NCBI GenBank assembly: GCA_024663395.1
Contig: JANFAH010000002.1
Location: 1,240,001 to 1,304,000, forward strand
Direction of reading: 5' to 3'
Origin: Pisolithus tinctorius
Lineage: Eukaryota; Basidiomycota; Agaricomycetes; Boletales; Pisolithaceae
Length of the DNA: 64,000 nucleotides
The notes beneath the pieces were generated by a model. It was not told the origin of the DNA. It worked only from the letters and a program-made list of their open reading frames with translations, and ran no database searches. Position numbers and translations under genes: made by a program. Positions 10,301 through 18,795 of this stretch are shown here, in pieces. Position 1 is the stretch's first letter. Each line of letters opens with the position of its first letter.

Positions 10301-12701
10301 TCATTGTCATCGTTCTTAGTACTGCAGTTCCTCGGATGTCAGTCGCTTTTCGTCGCGTACTCTTGTAATCCCTAGAATAGCGTAGATGTAAGTAAAACGT
10401 TTCGAATTCTAAACAAACCGATGAGCCGTCGAGCTCCATGTCTGCGCTCCTCGTGCCCCATTCCCATCGAATGGCACTTCCACTCCCGCGCGGCTGTTGA
10501 TCCGCGCCAAGTCTAACCGTCGTCTTCGTTCCTTGTATCGCGATCTTCGCTGTTCGTTGTAGATAGCCGGCTTCCCTAGAATACTGACGATGTAAGTAAG
10601 GCGTTTCGAAATCGAAATGAACCTTCGAGCTGTCGAGCCCGGTACCAGCGCTCATCGCGCCTTGTCTCCACAAGATGGCTGTTCCAGCCTCGCATGGCTG
10701 TCGCTCCGAGTCCAGCGCTGTCGTCGTCCCCGCTCGCGCTCGTGTTGATGTCGTCGCTCTTGTCACCGTCGCTGTCGCTCGTAGTCGTGGTAGTTTCCAT
10801 ACGGTACCTTTCTCGCCCCATTCTTCGTAACCTTCGATCGCTGCGATCTTGCGTAGCTGGCCTATAACACTAGCGTCGTCAGTGTGTAGTACTACTTGTG
10901 TGCGCGTGGCCACGACGCGCAGAGCGGTCACGTGACTCCGCTTAGTCAACATCGCAGGACTTTCTGCGCAAGTCCTAACACCGAGTGCGCGCGTCGATTC
11001 GCTCGACGAATCCTCGAATAAAACATTTATTGCTGATACTGTGTGGCCACGGAATGTTTCGAGTGCGAGGGCATCTATCCTCGCCGCGTGCTTCAACATT
11101 TCGATTCGCAAAATTTCTTCTGGTGGCTTCCTTCGTATGACGAGCCTCGATGGCTCCTCGACCCGAATTCTTCTCACAATAACCTTCGACTTGATGTGAT
11201 TCATGTGCTGCGGCGCTCTGTGTGAGTCAATGACCTCTTCGTATGCCAACCTATCTGTTTCGGGACTGCCTGTGAGTATTTCGAGCCCTTCGACTTCAAC
11301 TCCTGTGGGCTTCGGGTGTTCTTCGAGCCTTTCGGCTTTGAATTCGAGCGGAATCTTTGACCTGAATGGGTCATTGGTTAACTGATGCATATTTCTGCTG
11401 ACTGCAGGAATTCCGAGGCCGCTCCTTTCATTACCTCGACCTCTTAGGTAGGACTCCTGTAGTGACACACCAGTAGCCATCAGAGAAGCTCGATACGAAC
11501 AAAAAGAAAAACCCCTTTGAGTGTTGTAATTCGCTTCGAATTCGAATGGGACTTTCGTTGTGAGTGGTTCCTCCACCAATGCAGGTTCGACTCGCTCGAG
11601 TTCTACTGCTTCCTGTAACTCAGTAGTCAGTATTCTGTTTGTACTCAAGGAAGACTCTCCCGTCTCAAAACAGGTTACTGCGGCTGCTTCGACGAGCCTG
11701 CCAGGGCTTCGGTCCTCACTACTTGTCTTCTCCAGTGGGCTGTGTGGCTGCGTGCGACTTGTCGAAACTAACTTCGGTACTTTCTCGCACTCTATGTACC
11801 TTGATAACTCTGTAGATCCCTGTACATTGTTCGTCAGTGAGTCATGTGTAGCTGTAGGCAGAAAACACTTCGTAGATAGATGTTGCTTGTCTGAACTCGA
11901 TTCTGGGTCACTTCGTGGCTCATAGTAGTCTCCCGCGCTTGTTCGTGCTCGCTCCGAGCGAAATCCTTTGTGTAGTAGTCGTGTTGCTGTGTATGTTACC
12001 TGCTCCATGGGCCATGGATCGTCCGAGTGTCGCCGTCGATCGTCGCGTCGCATTTTCCGAATAATTTCGCGCCGGAATTCCTTGTCGAAGCCTTGTACAT
12101 AGAGGTCTTCGAGCTCGTCAGCCTCGAGTTGCTTCGAAACCCGTAGAAACGTTGCTAAATCTAGAAAATACAGTCTGTAGTTCATCAGTTCTTCCTCTGT
12201 ACGAATTTCTCTTCTTGCTCGGCTGTCAACGAGGCTGTAAAGGTCATTCCTCGAGTACTGTTGATCCATTTTCCGGGACCCAGGATACAAACGCGCAATG
12301 GCTACCACGAATTCGGGCCAACTCAGGTGATCTTCGACGAATTCACACCATGAGTCCGAGACTTCGCTGCTTGCATACCAGCAAACCCATTTCGCCCATT
12401 CTTGGTCATCGAAGCAATTCTCGCGCTCGCAAAGACTTCGAACCTCTTCGAAATACCTAAAAAGGTCAGACGCGCACCCTGAGAACCATGGTGCATCCCT
12501 CGAGTGCCTCGGTGGCATTCCCTCGAGCTCTCTCGGCGCGTTCTCACGGCTTCTTCGCAAAAATTCGACTATTAGTTTCCCTTCGGACTTGCTTCTCGGC
12601 TCGAGGGATCTTCGACTTCGACACTTGCTTGACATTTGCTGCTCGAAAAATAACTCTGAAAATTTCCTGAATTCCTGAGAGTAGATGGTAGCTAGAATCA
12701 A
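7344..12701 (-). CDS. LTR-A1 Gag-type polyprotein with repetitive C-terminal half
   Basis: A 1785-codon uninterrupted frame. Roughly residues 60-260 match the agaricomycete Ty3/gypsy Gag capsid: W-rich segment, SWPEFVVAIARLYPGS, LEDLYVQGFDKEFRREI and DDPWPMEQV in the usual order. There is no zinc knuckle and no polymerase domain downstream. The middle and C-terminal parts contain degenerate copies of a ~65-residue unit with the cores TDRRPREA..TAVRW.QG and YLHLxYSR (see the tandem repeat), then an Erg26-like segment (8260-8557). The YSR-containing segments look like ~48-nt introns that have stayed open, so the true mRNA may be spliced. Start chosen as the first Met; no better candidate is evident. 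Confidence 0.7.
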   Translation of the reverse strand: MILATIYSQEFRKFSELFFEQQMSSKCRSRRSLEPRSKSEGKLIVEFLRRSRENAPRELEGMPPRHSRDAPWFSGCASDLFRYFEEVRSLCERENCFDDQEWAKWVCWYASSEVSDSWCEFVEDHLSWPEFVVAIARLYPGSRKMDQQYSRNDLYSLVDSRARREIRTEEELMNYRLYFLDLATFLRVSKQLEADELEDLYVQGFDKEFRREIIRKMRRDDRRRHSDDPWPMEQVTYTATRLLHKGFRSERARTSAGDYYEPRSDPESSSDKQHLSTKCFLPTATHDSLTNNVQGSTELSRYIECEKVPKLVSTSRTQPHSPLEKTSSEDRSPGRLVEAAAVTCFETGESSLSTNRILTTELQEAVELERVEPALVEEPLTTKVPFEFEANYNTQRGFSFCSYRASLMATGVSLQESYLRGRGNERSGLGIPAVSRNMHQLTNDPFRSKIPLEFKAERLEEHPKPTGVEVEGLEILTGSPETDRLAYEEVIDSHRAPQHMNHIKSKVIVRRIRVEEPSRLVIRRKPPEEILRIEMLKHAARIDALALETFRGHTVSAINVLFEDSSSESTRALGVRTCAESPAMLTKRSHVTALRVVATRTQVVLHTDDASVIGQLRKIAAIEGYEEWGEKGTVWKLPRLRATATVTRATTSTRARAGTTTALDSERQPCEAGTAILWRQGAMSAGTGLDSSKVHFDFETPYLHRQYSREAGYLQRTAKIAIQGTKTTVRLGADQQPRGSGSAIRWEWGTRSADMELDGSSVCLEFETFYLHLRYSRDYKSTRRKATDIRGTAVLRTMTMTTLGTDRRLREAKTAVRWGQGAMSAGTGPDGPRFRLHSIAYYLQILYSRENGYTQRRTSDIQTIGMQGTTTTRLTADQSPYETRGAVRWKQGATSTDIEHYGPEFCFDFIAVYLQLSYSRENGCTQRGARATTTRVTATSTTFNTDRRPYEARTATRWTWSVAEADAELESSRFYFDFVALYLQLFYSRKSERHLRRSGIAARGSTQDHERKTLGRTGKRVRRLRFELQQQSSKIRHPTSVDMEPNNQNNNLGGRTHRLTVQQVRRPRNNARDTLEATERTSMQDLLRRAATTGVRETTSMVLDAERWSYNARVAVRWIRGMAETNNELDGSRFCVRFSIFCLHLRYSRKAGYLRRTASKTQETTAITRLDTDRRPREVGAAVRWRQGVGSAGVESDGSRVRFGFGTLCLRLLYARDKGWSRRRATKVLANVIQASKKICKQTPCGCTVGPERWLRCDLRRRSSEIRHPMNDEPEEGTHRHTGWQVQRLRSTAREALEATPQTCIPGLPRISMRQQTLGLQRDAQEARGVESRPSGLEGPMFSFLFEVLYLQLRYFRKYQVLLNIKESSSDDAPTVRSEFLGRRAIEQLARGDTVPVLDIVQRHHGHVSLYSGDTTDERDVSDILERSGITYIVQNALLQRGMKDPSVYFGGYVEGTRAVIEATIAAGVLPYLEKPFDAYNLLPYRSTTPSKPNLEQRSRTQCIRSDVDSDAEPERSFLSFVFMTIYSRIYRSKVLDQVEAQSLIFKGKEDDAELQAECEDPMMKDDSRYIAKTRLDYGNISRLASNEVMIGPRGAESVEVSGVLRATALEENYEAKVPFLVLIQTLSTAKYRYPSAKEEAIDSDGQLEAVRRLLPPRLRPPDGEMEGQQSTLSEVSACTCQGRRPIFEAGSKIYRSKVTCFVMIRACTTLQYSVPRVEKVVNRDGRLEVARRHLVRELRPPDGVPDEVREIKCAHAQGVEAVKIGMGQVNEARVPVSVSIYSFL
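8260..8557 (-). pseudogene. Captured fragment of sterol-4-alpha-carboxylate 3-dehydrogenase (Erg26/NSDHL family) in LTR-A1
   Basis: Inside the long LTR-A1 frame, the segment from EQLARGDTVPVLDIVQRHH through SGDTTDERDVSDILERSG, MKDPSVYF, VEGTRAVIEATIAAGV and LPYLEKPFDAYN follows in order the N-terminal NAD-binding half of fungal C-3 sterol dehydrogenases, which act in ergosterol synthesis (removal of C-4 methyl groups). The glycine-rich NAD motif is missing upstream, and the stretch between AAGV and LPY (normally containing the YTSS segment) has been deleted in frame. It is therefore a fragment, not an enzyme. A longer version lies in the decayed copy at 23645-23990. The family match is by eye from known sequences. 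Confidence 0.72.
8620..10720 (-). repeat. ~205-bp degenerate tandem array with intron-like modules
   Basis: A block that reads CCTAGAATA...TTGTAAGTAA...CGAAATCGAAAC...GAGCCGTCGAGCTC on the plus strand recurs near 8634, 9053, 9251, 9733, 9943, 10155, 10371 and 10575, mostly 198-216 bp apart. On the coding strand each block reads as exon|GTTTCG...TACTTACA...CTAG|exon, which resembles a 47-48-nt fungal intron, followed by a ~50-codon exon-like piece. Each block is also next to a short palindrome of the type GGGCC(N)GGCCC. All units remain free of stop codons. Confidence 0.75.
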
Positions 12702-12793
12702 GACTCTGAATACTTAGCTTGTCCAACTCAACCCAGCAAAGACTTTGTTTGGTGATAAAACGGTGACTTCTTTCCCCAAAATGGACAGAACCC

Positions 12794-12813
12794 CCCTCGC
12801 GGTGGGCTCCAGA
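12794..12813 (-). promoter_or_regulatory. Primer binding site of LTR-A1
   Basis: Immediately after the 5' LTR on the minus strand the sequence reads TCTGGAGCCCACCGCGAGGG, with the TGG expected for pairing to a tRNA 3' CCA end. The LTR-C element at 26581 has the same site apart from two CG to TG changes. The tRNA species is not identified. Confidence 0.65.
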
Positions 12814-13277
12814 TGTAGGAATAGGTAAAATAGATGAACCTATAATGGTAATAGTCAGTAATGGGCGAGTATATTGTGCTCGACCCAAAAGGGAGGTTCT
12901 CTCTGGAGAAAGAAGTGTAGTAAAAATGTAAAAATTGCGAACTCAAATGGAATACTTAACTCTGTCTGTCTAATAGCTCTTGCCAGTCCTCCTGGCCCTT
13001 TGGGTACTCCCCAAAGTAATAAATCTAACCTCGAAAACTCGCCGAAATGCGAGACTAAATCACCCTACTACTGAGGGCCTGTGACATGGATTGGTTGTTA
13101 TGGTAAACTGAACTCGCGCGAACACAGCACACGCGCTTAGTCAGCGACATGGCTGCTCGTCACCAAGTCCAGGGGTACAAACACAAAAACAAAGGCAAGA
13201 AATAAAAACAAGTCCTTCCACCCCTAAACTCCTGACCAAGACGGATTCTCCTAGGGAACTCGAACTCGTTCCCTACA
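12814..13277 (-). repeat. 5' LTR of LTR-A1
   Basis: 464-bp LTR, same length as and apparently identical to the copy at 6180-6643. It is followed on the element's sense strand by the primer binding site, and flanked outward by the GCGC target duplication. Confidence 0.93.
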
Positions 13278-13281
13278 GCGC

Positions 13282-14936
13282 CGAGCAGGATGATTAAACC
13301 CACCAATGCCCCAGGGATCGAGGTGCGGGAACACCGCGCTCAAAAAACCGGGCGAGTTGTCATTCATCAATTCAGAACCTGCTCGACTGACCAGGAACCT
13401 CTTCTGTTTTAAAGCATGCGCCAGTGCACTAGCTTTCATGGCGCACCGCGACCGCTCCGAACAATCACCGTCAATGTACGCAACCGTCTCAGTCACGAGA
13501 TCGGCAGTCAATGTGGACCAGTCATGAAGCCCACTTTCCGTACCAGGATCATCGTCGTTACGAAGGTGGGTGATTTCAATCCCCTGCAGGACACCTGTGT
13601 CATCCCCACCAGCGACCAATGCCGCCAAATTCTGTGCACTGAATGTAACTCCACTTTCTGCATACCACTCGTTGTTAGAAATCAACCACTCAATCACGGA
13701 TTTCACTCTAGATCTACTAACAAGAACGGGAGGAAATTTCCGCAAGGCCTCTACAGTTGGACGAAAAGCCCCCCCTGCAAACACCACGCACACCGCCCCA
13801 CGCATATCACTCGGTGACGGGGGAAGCACCTTCGACAACAATGTCGGATCCTGAGGTAAGAGTGCGACATTCCCTCTGTTGAAACGCTGACTTGCCTCTT
13901 CCGGAACACGCCCGCCCCGAAGCCCCCTGGTCTGATAGTGGTGTGTAATAACCGTAGCTCGACATGCCGCAATGAGCATGAGTTCCAATGTTGTGGACGT
14001 CTGTATACTTTCCAGAACATCGTGCGGCAGCTCTGCCTCTCCATAGTATTGAAAATTAGCTATTGCGTCCTTAGGTTGATGGGGCGTCTTCGCCGTCAAA
14101 GCCTTTCAACAAGGAACACACATCTGCAGCTTGCTGATATCGTCCAAGCACTGCATACCCCGAGGACAATGAATCGCCCCTTCGTATTTCTCTATACTAT
14201 ACGTCCGTGGTCGACACCGAGGTGGCAACCAATCATTTCTCAGTACGTAGAGCATTTCAGATGTCGGAACAATATCTGCAAGATCGTGACATCGAACCAG
14301 CTGCGTGCAAATGGCACAAACGTCTTCACCAAGATGCTCCGGTGTTAACTTATTCTGCCAATCACGGATGATGTCAAACTTATCACCCAGTGACCATATC
14401 GGTGGATAAATCTGTGGCTGCTCACACTTCTCCATAGCAGGTCTCGGTCGCCCCGTCTGCACAACGTCTCTGTGTGCACTCCTAACATTTGCGAGGTTCC
14501 TCTCTAGTGCGATCAGCGGTTGTAATACAGGCAGCAGATTTCTCCCCCACCGCGCTGTTCTTAGCTGTCGAAATACATATAATAGCGAGGGACACATAAC
14601 AGAACACTCATGAAGCCGAAGAGCGTCAATGCACATTGCATGGCGCAGATTACTATTCAATACGACGGTGTGATGTCCCGCGATAGCCCTGAGGTCCTTT
14701 AAATTAAAGAACGGGTACTGTTCCACCAGCTCCCGCGTCGAGCTACAACGACATACCAACAACGGCCCCGCGGGGTACAACAACCTGACAGTAAAATCCT
14801 CATGCACAGCAACGCGCTCAAACGCGTACTCTCGACGTACAAACTCATAACCAATCGCACCATCATCACTGGTACCCACAGCATCGACACACAAGCGGCG
14901 AACGCCACCGTCCATGATTTTCAAGCACACACCCAA
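13282..14936 (-). pseudogene. Helitron N-terminal region (DUF6570-type)
   Basis: Upstream part of the Helitron gene. It contains CEQPQIYPPIWSLGDKFDII, a CAICTQLVRC Cys motif, CPRGMQC, then after an in-frame TGA (about 14106) KALTAKTPHQPKDAIANF, LELMLIAACRATVI, SRVKSVIEWLISNNEWY and FPHLDPWGIGGFNHPAR, the order found in fungal Helitron proteins ahead of the Rep domain. The two sides of the TGA are in the same frame, and the codon would be Arg CGA before a C to T change. Start taken as the first Met; an earlier start is possible. The frame continues into the piece at 6175 once LTR-A1 is removed. Confidence 0.85.
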
Positions 14937-15099
14937 CTATGTGCTTCCAGGTAGTCCGCACGACGATGCGTAACGTAAAAAGTGCAAACCCCAAAAGTAC
15001 CCAAGCCCAACCCCAAAGATAACCAGCACACGTGACCGGCACTCCCGGTCCGGTATGATCGGTGGTCACAAAGAGTTTACAGACCTGGGCCTGACGGCG

Positions 15100-17379
15100 T
15101 CCAGGAATAAATTTTCCACACCATTATTTTCCACCTCAGTGACTACCCCATGCACCAAGGTGAGTATAGCTACATTCCCATTCATTTACTTGGTACTGAT
15201 AAAGTGTAGAACTCATCCCTTCATTAGGTACTAATACAGTGACTACTTCATGCACTGAGAACTTGTACCTTTGTTAGGTTATGAGCCCTGTTATGCCTCA
15301 AACCACCTCCTTACCATGTATGTCTTCATGTGCCTCAGCTTCCAGGCAGTCACTGTTGTTGTCATGACCACTTGGGCCATGTTCTGGGTTGTTCACCATA
15401 CATGGAAGGGAAGGCTGGTCTAGAAGGATGGTACAGCATTGTTGCTGTGCTTTGATTGCTTTCTTGTACATTTCCTTAGTCTTGTTTCTCATCTACCCCT
15501 GTATAGTATATTTGATGTGTTTCACCCCCATCATGACCCTCACTGCACATGTCTGATTGTGTAGCCAGTTTGGGCCTCATTCCTTTCACTACTGAGTCAT
15601 ACTGACTCATTTGTATTTATAGTTTACCTCTGAAGTGATCTACTATTTACAGAGTTATTGTATGCCCTCCTCAGGGAGATATATAGGTAGATGTATAGTG
15701 CCCTGTGTCCTCAGGTTTTCACTACCTTGCAATTCCCTTGAATATACTCTCTCTTCCAGTCTCTCTCATATTGGATGTATACTCCTAACAGAGGGACCCT
15801 ATTGAAGTCAGGGTTAGCAAGGGAACCATAGGGGATATGACAAGTTCAGCCTGTAGTGTGTCCCTCCATCCACTCATTTGGTGAAGTCACCATGACAGGG
15901 CATAACAAAAGCAAAAAACTCTTGTGCATTTTACAGAGCTTGACAGTTTCCAGCCTTCATTCACAGTTTCCATCAAAGTGGCTTCATCCTCTTGTAAACC
16001 CCCAGTACTGCCTCCTTGCCAAGAGGACTGTTTGGAAGAGGACTTTGGAGTTCAGCCACCTCTACCCCCACATCCAACTGCCACCTTTCTATCTAGACAA
16101 TGTGACTCAGAGGTCATTAGTTCTTGAGAAGAAGACAATGTATCAGAGTCCACAGATCTCAGGTCAGCTTTAGATGACAAACAGAAACCAGAAATGTCCA
16201 GAATGGAATTAGGTCATGCAGAATCTGCCCCTGGAGATGCCTGATGAGTCTGGTCAGACAGTCTCAGAAGCACAAGTTGCTTCTTTGATCCCAGCTGCAA
16301 GGAAAACCATAGTGAGGGATCCATTTTTATGTAGCACCCCTAGTGCCAAGAGGCTAACTCTGTCATATCCATGACTCTCAGACTCAATCCTGGTCCAGTC
16401 TGGACCCCTAGCCCCTAACTTCAGTCAAGTCTGGTCCTAGTCTGGCCTAGAAAACCCAACTCTGGCCTGAATAACTGAAGTCCAGTGTTTTACCCCTATC
16501 TCCAGTCCATTCTGGCCTCCTGGCCTTGCACTGCTCCACCCCCAGTCCTCCCAGGTCCATGTCCAGGTGACCTGTACATAACTCCGGTCTGTTTTCCTTT
16601 GTTTGTACTATATTTAGCTAGGTCCATTCATCTGACTTTTGCTTACTGTACAAAACCTGTGTCTGACCACAGTTATGCCAGTCACCCAGACTTTGACTAT
16701 TAGCCTCAGCACAGCCCCTACAGCTGTCCACACTCTTGCTAATCATCTGGCTAATAGCTTATTCACAAGTCTGGCTTCATGTTTGTCATTCCAGACTGGC
16801 CTCATGTATTTAACCCATGTACATACTTCATAGCACTCCAGTCAGAATATCAATTTAGTATTACCCTCAACTCCATACTACACCCCAAGTCTACTCTATA
16901 GCTAAGGCTGAGCCTTAAGCTATCCCCAGCCCCTGTCCTGGACCTCTCCCTGGCTTGCATAAGGGTACAGCACATAAGCTGAGACCAAGGGAGATAGATC
17001 CAACCCTGGACCAGCTTTCCCCTGTGTGCACTCCAAGACTGGTTGGGTCACACCTCACAAACATTGCAACACTTTTGTCCCTCACTGTATGTGCTTGTTT
17101 CAGTCTCTCCAATCCAAGAAGCATATGGATCCTTCCTCCCTGCTCCCTGCAATGTCTTCATACCAGTCTCATCCATCATTCTTTCAAAATTGTGACAGCT
17201 ACAGTATAATCTACTGTTCTCCACTCTTCCTGATTGCATCCATGATGAGTATGATGCACATCTTGCCTCCTTATTGCAACATACAGCAGAAGATGCTCCC
17301 CCTTTGTCCTCTTCCAACAGAGCCTCATTCATGAAGTTTTTATTTGCTTCACTGAGAGGATGGTTTGGGGGGGGAGAGT
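15100..17379. other. CpG-depleted region, probably internal 3' part of LTR-B copy 1 at its right side
   Basis: From about 15.1 kb CpG nearly disappears and TG/CA dominates. I see no intact gene in 15100-17090. From about 17090 to 17379 the DNA aligns with 58660-58972 (AAGCATATGGATC..., CATGATGAGTATGA..., ending at a purine tract), i.e. the end of the internal region of an LTR element whose LTR begins at 17380. The left part may be the same element or older debris; it contains recurring CAGTCTGGCC-like motifs around 16380-16560. Confidence 0.45.
17046..17087. repeat. Relic end of the foldback family, next to TA
   Basis: The 42 bases ending GTCCCTCACTG match the right terminus of the foldback element at 18796-20366 and are followed by TA. 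The related locus near 58.66 kb lacks it and reads GTCTTATGTGG straight through at this point, so this is the remnant of an insertion whose other end I cannot find. Confidence 0.7.
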
Positions 17380-18790
17380 TGTGATCCCCTATGCTCCTGT
17401 CACCCCACAGACCCCCAAAGATTGACCCCTGTTGACATCTGACTCACCCTGTCTGATTTTGGATGTACTATATTGGCATGTCAAAGTCAGACAACACCCC
17501 TGGCGTCCTCTTAGGGCAGAGTTGGAGTGGGTTGGGCTGCAGAGTACAGCAGTCAAAGTCTGAAGTAAATCTGACCACTGGGTGGCAAGATATTCAATGA
17601 ACAGTGAGCAGAGGGGTATGAAGGAAAGTCTTGGAGGCTGAGGTCAGAGTTGGAGCCAGAGATCAGAGGTTGGAGGTCAGATGAGAGGGCATTGGGTTCA
17701 GCTAGTGCACTGCCCCCTTGTGCAAGCTCAGCCCTCATATTTCAGAGGTGGAGCAGACTCAGAGGAAGTGGAGACAAAACTCTGGAGGGGACTGAGAGGG
17801 AGTTGAAGGTGGGGACTTTATTTGACATTCATACTGATTACATCAGAGTACTATCCGGCCTTATATACGATGTAGGTCAAGGGCAGTGCAGTGTGGAATG
17901 TAAACCAATAAGTGTATAACTGGTTAGTAGTCCCTCCGACACAAGGGATAGAGGGTAGGGATGATGGGGACCTTAACTGAGACAAGGAAACTACTACAAT
18001 GAGGAAGAGAGGGTAAATACCAAAGAAGCAGAAGAATGGAGAAAACCAACATGAGGGTGGAACCCTATCTAGAATGCAGGGCCACAAGTCCAACAGCCCA
18101 TGTGACCAACCTTAGGGTGGAGTTGAGTGGAGTTGGTCAGAACATGGACAGGGGACCTTGGAGAGGTGTGGAGATGTGTCAGGAGGGTCAGAGGAGCATG
18201 GGAACACATCGGAGGAGGGCAGAGAAGTGCAGGAACATGTCAGAGGAGGGTGGAGTAGGTGTTAGGGGCTTACATTGGTGTCATGGTCATGACATGGCAT
18301 CAGATCAGTGCTGCCTCTCTGCCATCCCACTTTGGCCCAGAAGCAATCTCTTTGAGATGTGACATACACAGCCTCCCCCTAATGCAGTTCCAGTGCACTT
18401 TCCCAGTTGCTGACATTACTTGACTCATACTTTGACATTCTGACTGTCTTTGACTCACCTATTGCCAATACTTACCAATCTTTTGACCTTGCTTACTGAT
18501 TCTTTGCTTTTTGGCTTACCTATCCTTACCAATGCTCACCAATTCTTTCTAAGATGATTACCCACTGCTTACAATCCTTACTCATCAGTTACCAATCACT
18601 TACCAAGCATTTGCACCTTGTTTTCCATAGGCAACACCCCTGTACTGTACATAAATCACTGTACTTAGATAGTTGAAGAGGAAGAAGACATCAGAGAGCC
18701 CCTCTTGCTTGCAATTCATCATCATTCAGTAATTCATTCATCAGTTTTGATAGTTGAGACTTTATTAAGGGTCTAACTGTTGTCTACTTC
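17380..18790 (+). repeat. LTR-B copy 1 (3' LTR region, decayed, with extra insertion)
   Basis: After a purine tract (GGGGGGGGAGAGT) the sequence starts TGTGATCCCC and aligns with the region beginning at 58973: CTCCTGTCACCCCACAGACCCCC, then after an unmatched ~0.8-kb segment (about 17480-18285) TGGCATCAGATC, GACTCA..., TTGCCAATACTTACCAATC and a TATA-like promoter stretch near 18640-18660. The extra segment has no recognisable gene. The right end is lost at the foldback insertion. Confidence 0.55.
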
Positions 18791-18795
18791 ACTTA

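Larger units (their letters stand above)
6180..13277 (-). mobile_element. LTR retrotransposon LTR-A1, complete, non-autonomous, nested in the Helitron
   Basis: Both ends are 464-bp LTRs starting TGTAGGAATAGG and ending GTTCCCTACA on the plus strand, flanked by a 4-bp target duplication GCGC (6176-6179 and 13278-13281). The coding frame and the primer binding site both put the element on the minus strand. It encodes a Gag-type protein but I find no protease, reverse transcriptase (no YxDD), RNase H or integrase, so it must depend on enzymes supplied elsewhere. It also carries a captured sterol-dehydrogenase fragment and a ~205-bp tandem array. The LTRs looked the same wherever I compared them and CpG is abundant, so the insertion is young. 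Two decayed relatives lie at 22134-25922. Confidence 0.9.
1898..14936 (-). mobile_element. Helitron (rolling-circle transposon), split by LTR-A1
   Basis: The coding part of a minus-strand Helitron runs from about 14936 down to 1898, with the LTR element at 6180-13277 inserted in its middle. Reading across the insertion with a single GCGC gives one continuous frame (…NHPARR / PEQQISF…), so the two halves were one gene. The element ends are not resolved. CpG density drops sharply near 15.1 kb, which probably marks its 5' boundary. Damage seen: a TGA near 14106, a TAA near 6153, an unusual Walker A residue, and the insertion itself. This copy is not autonomous now. Confidence 0.88.

Noticed and set aside
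8681..11925. Plus-strand frames opposite the LTR-A1 coding region
   Set aside because: They are shadows of the long minus-strand frame, kept open by its biased composition.
7344..12701. Reverse transcriptase in LTR-A1
   Set aside because: I looked for YxDD and the neighbouring blocks in this frame and found none.
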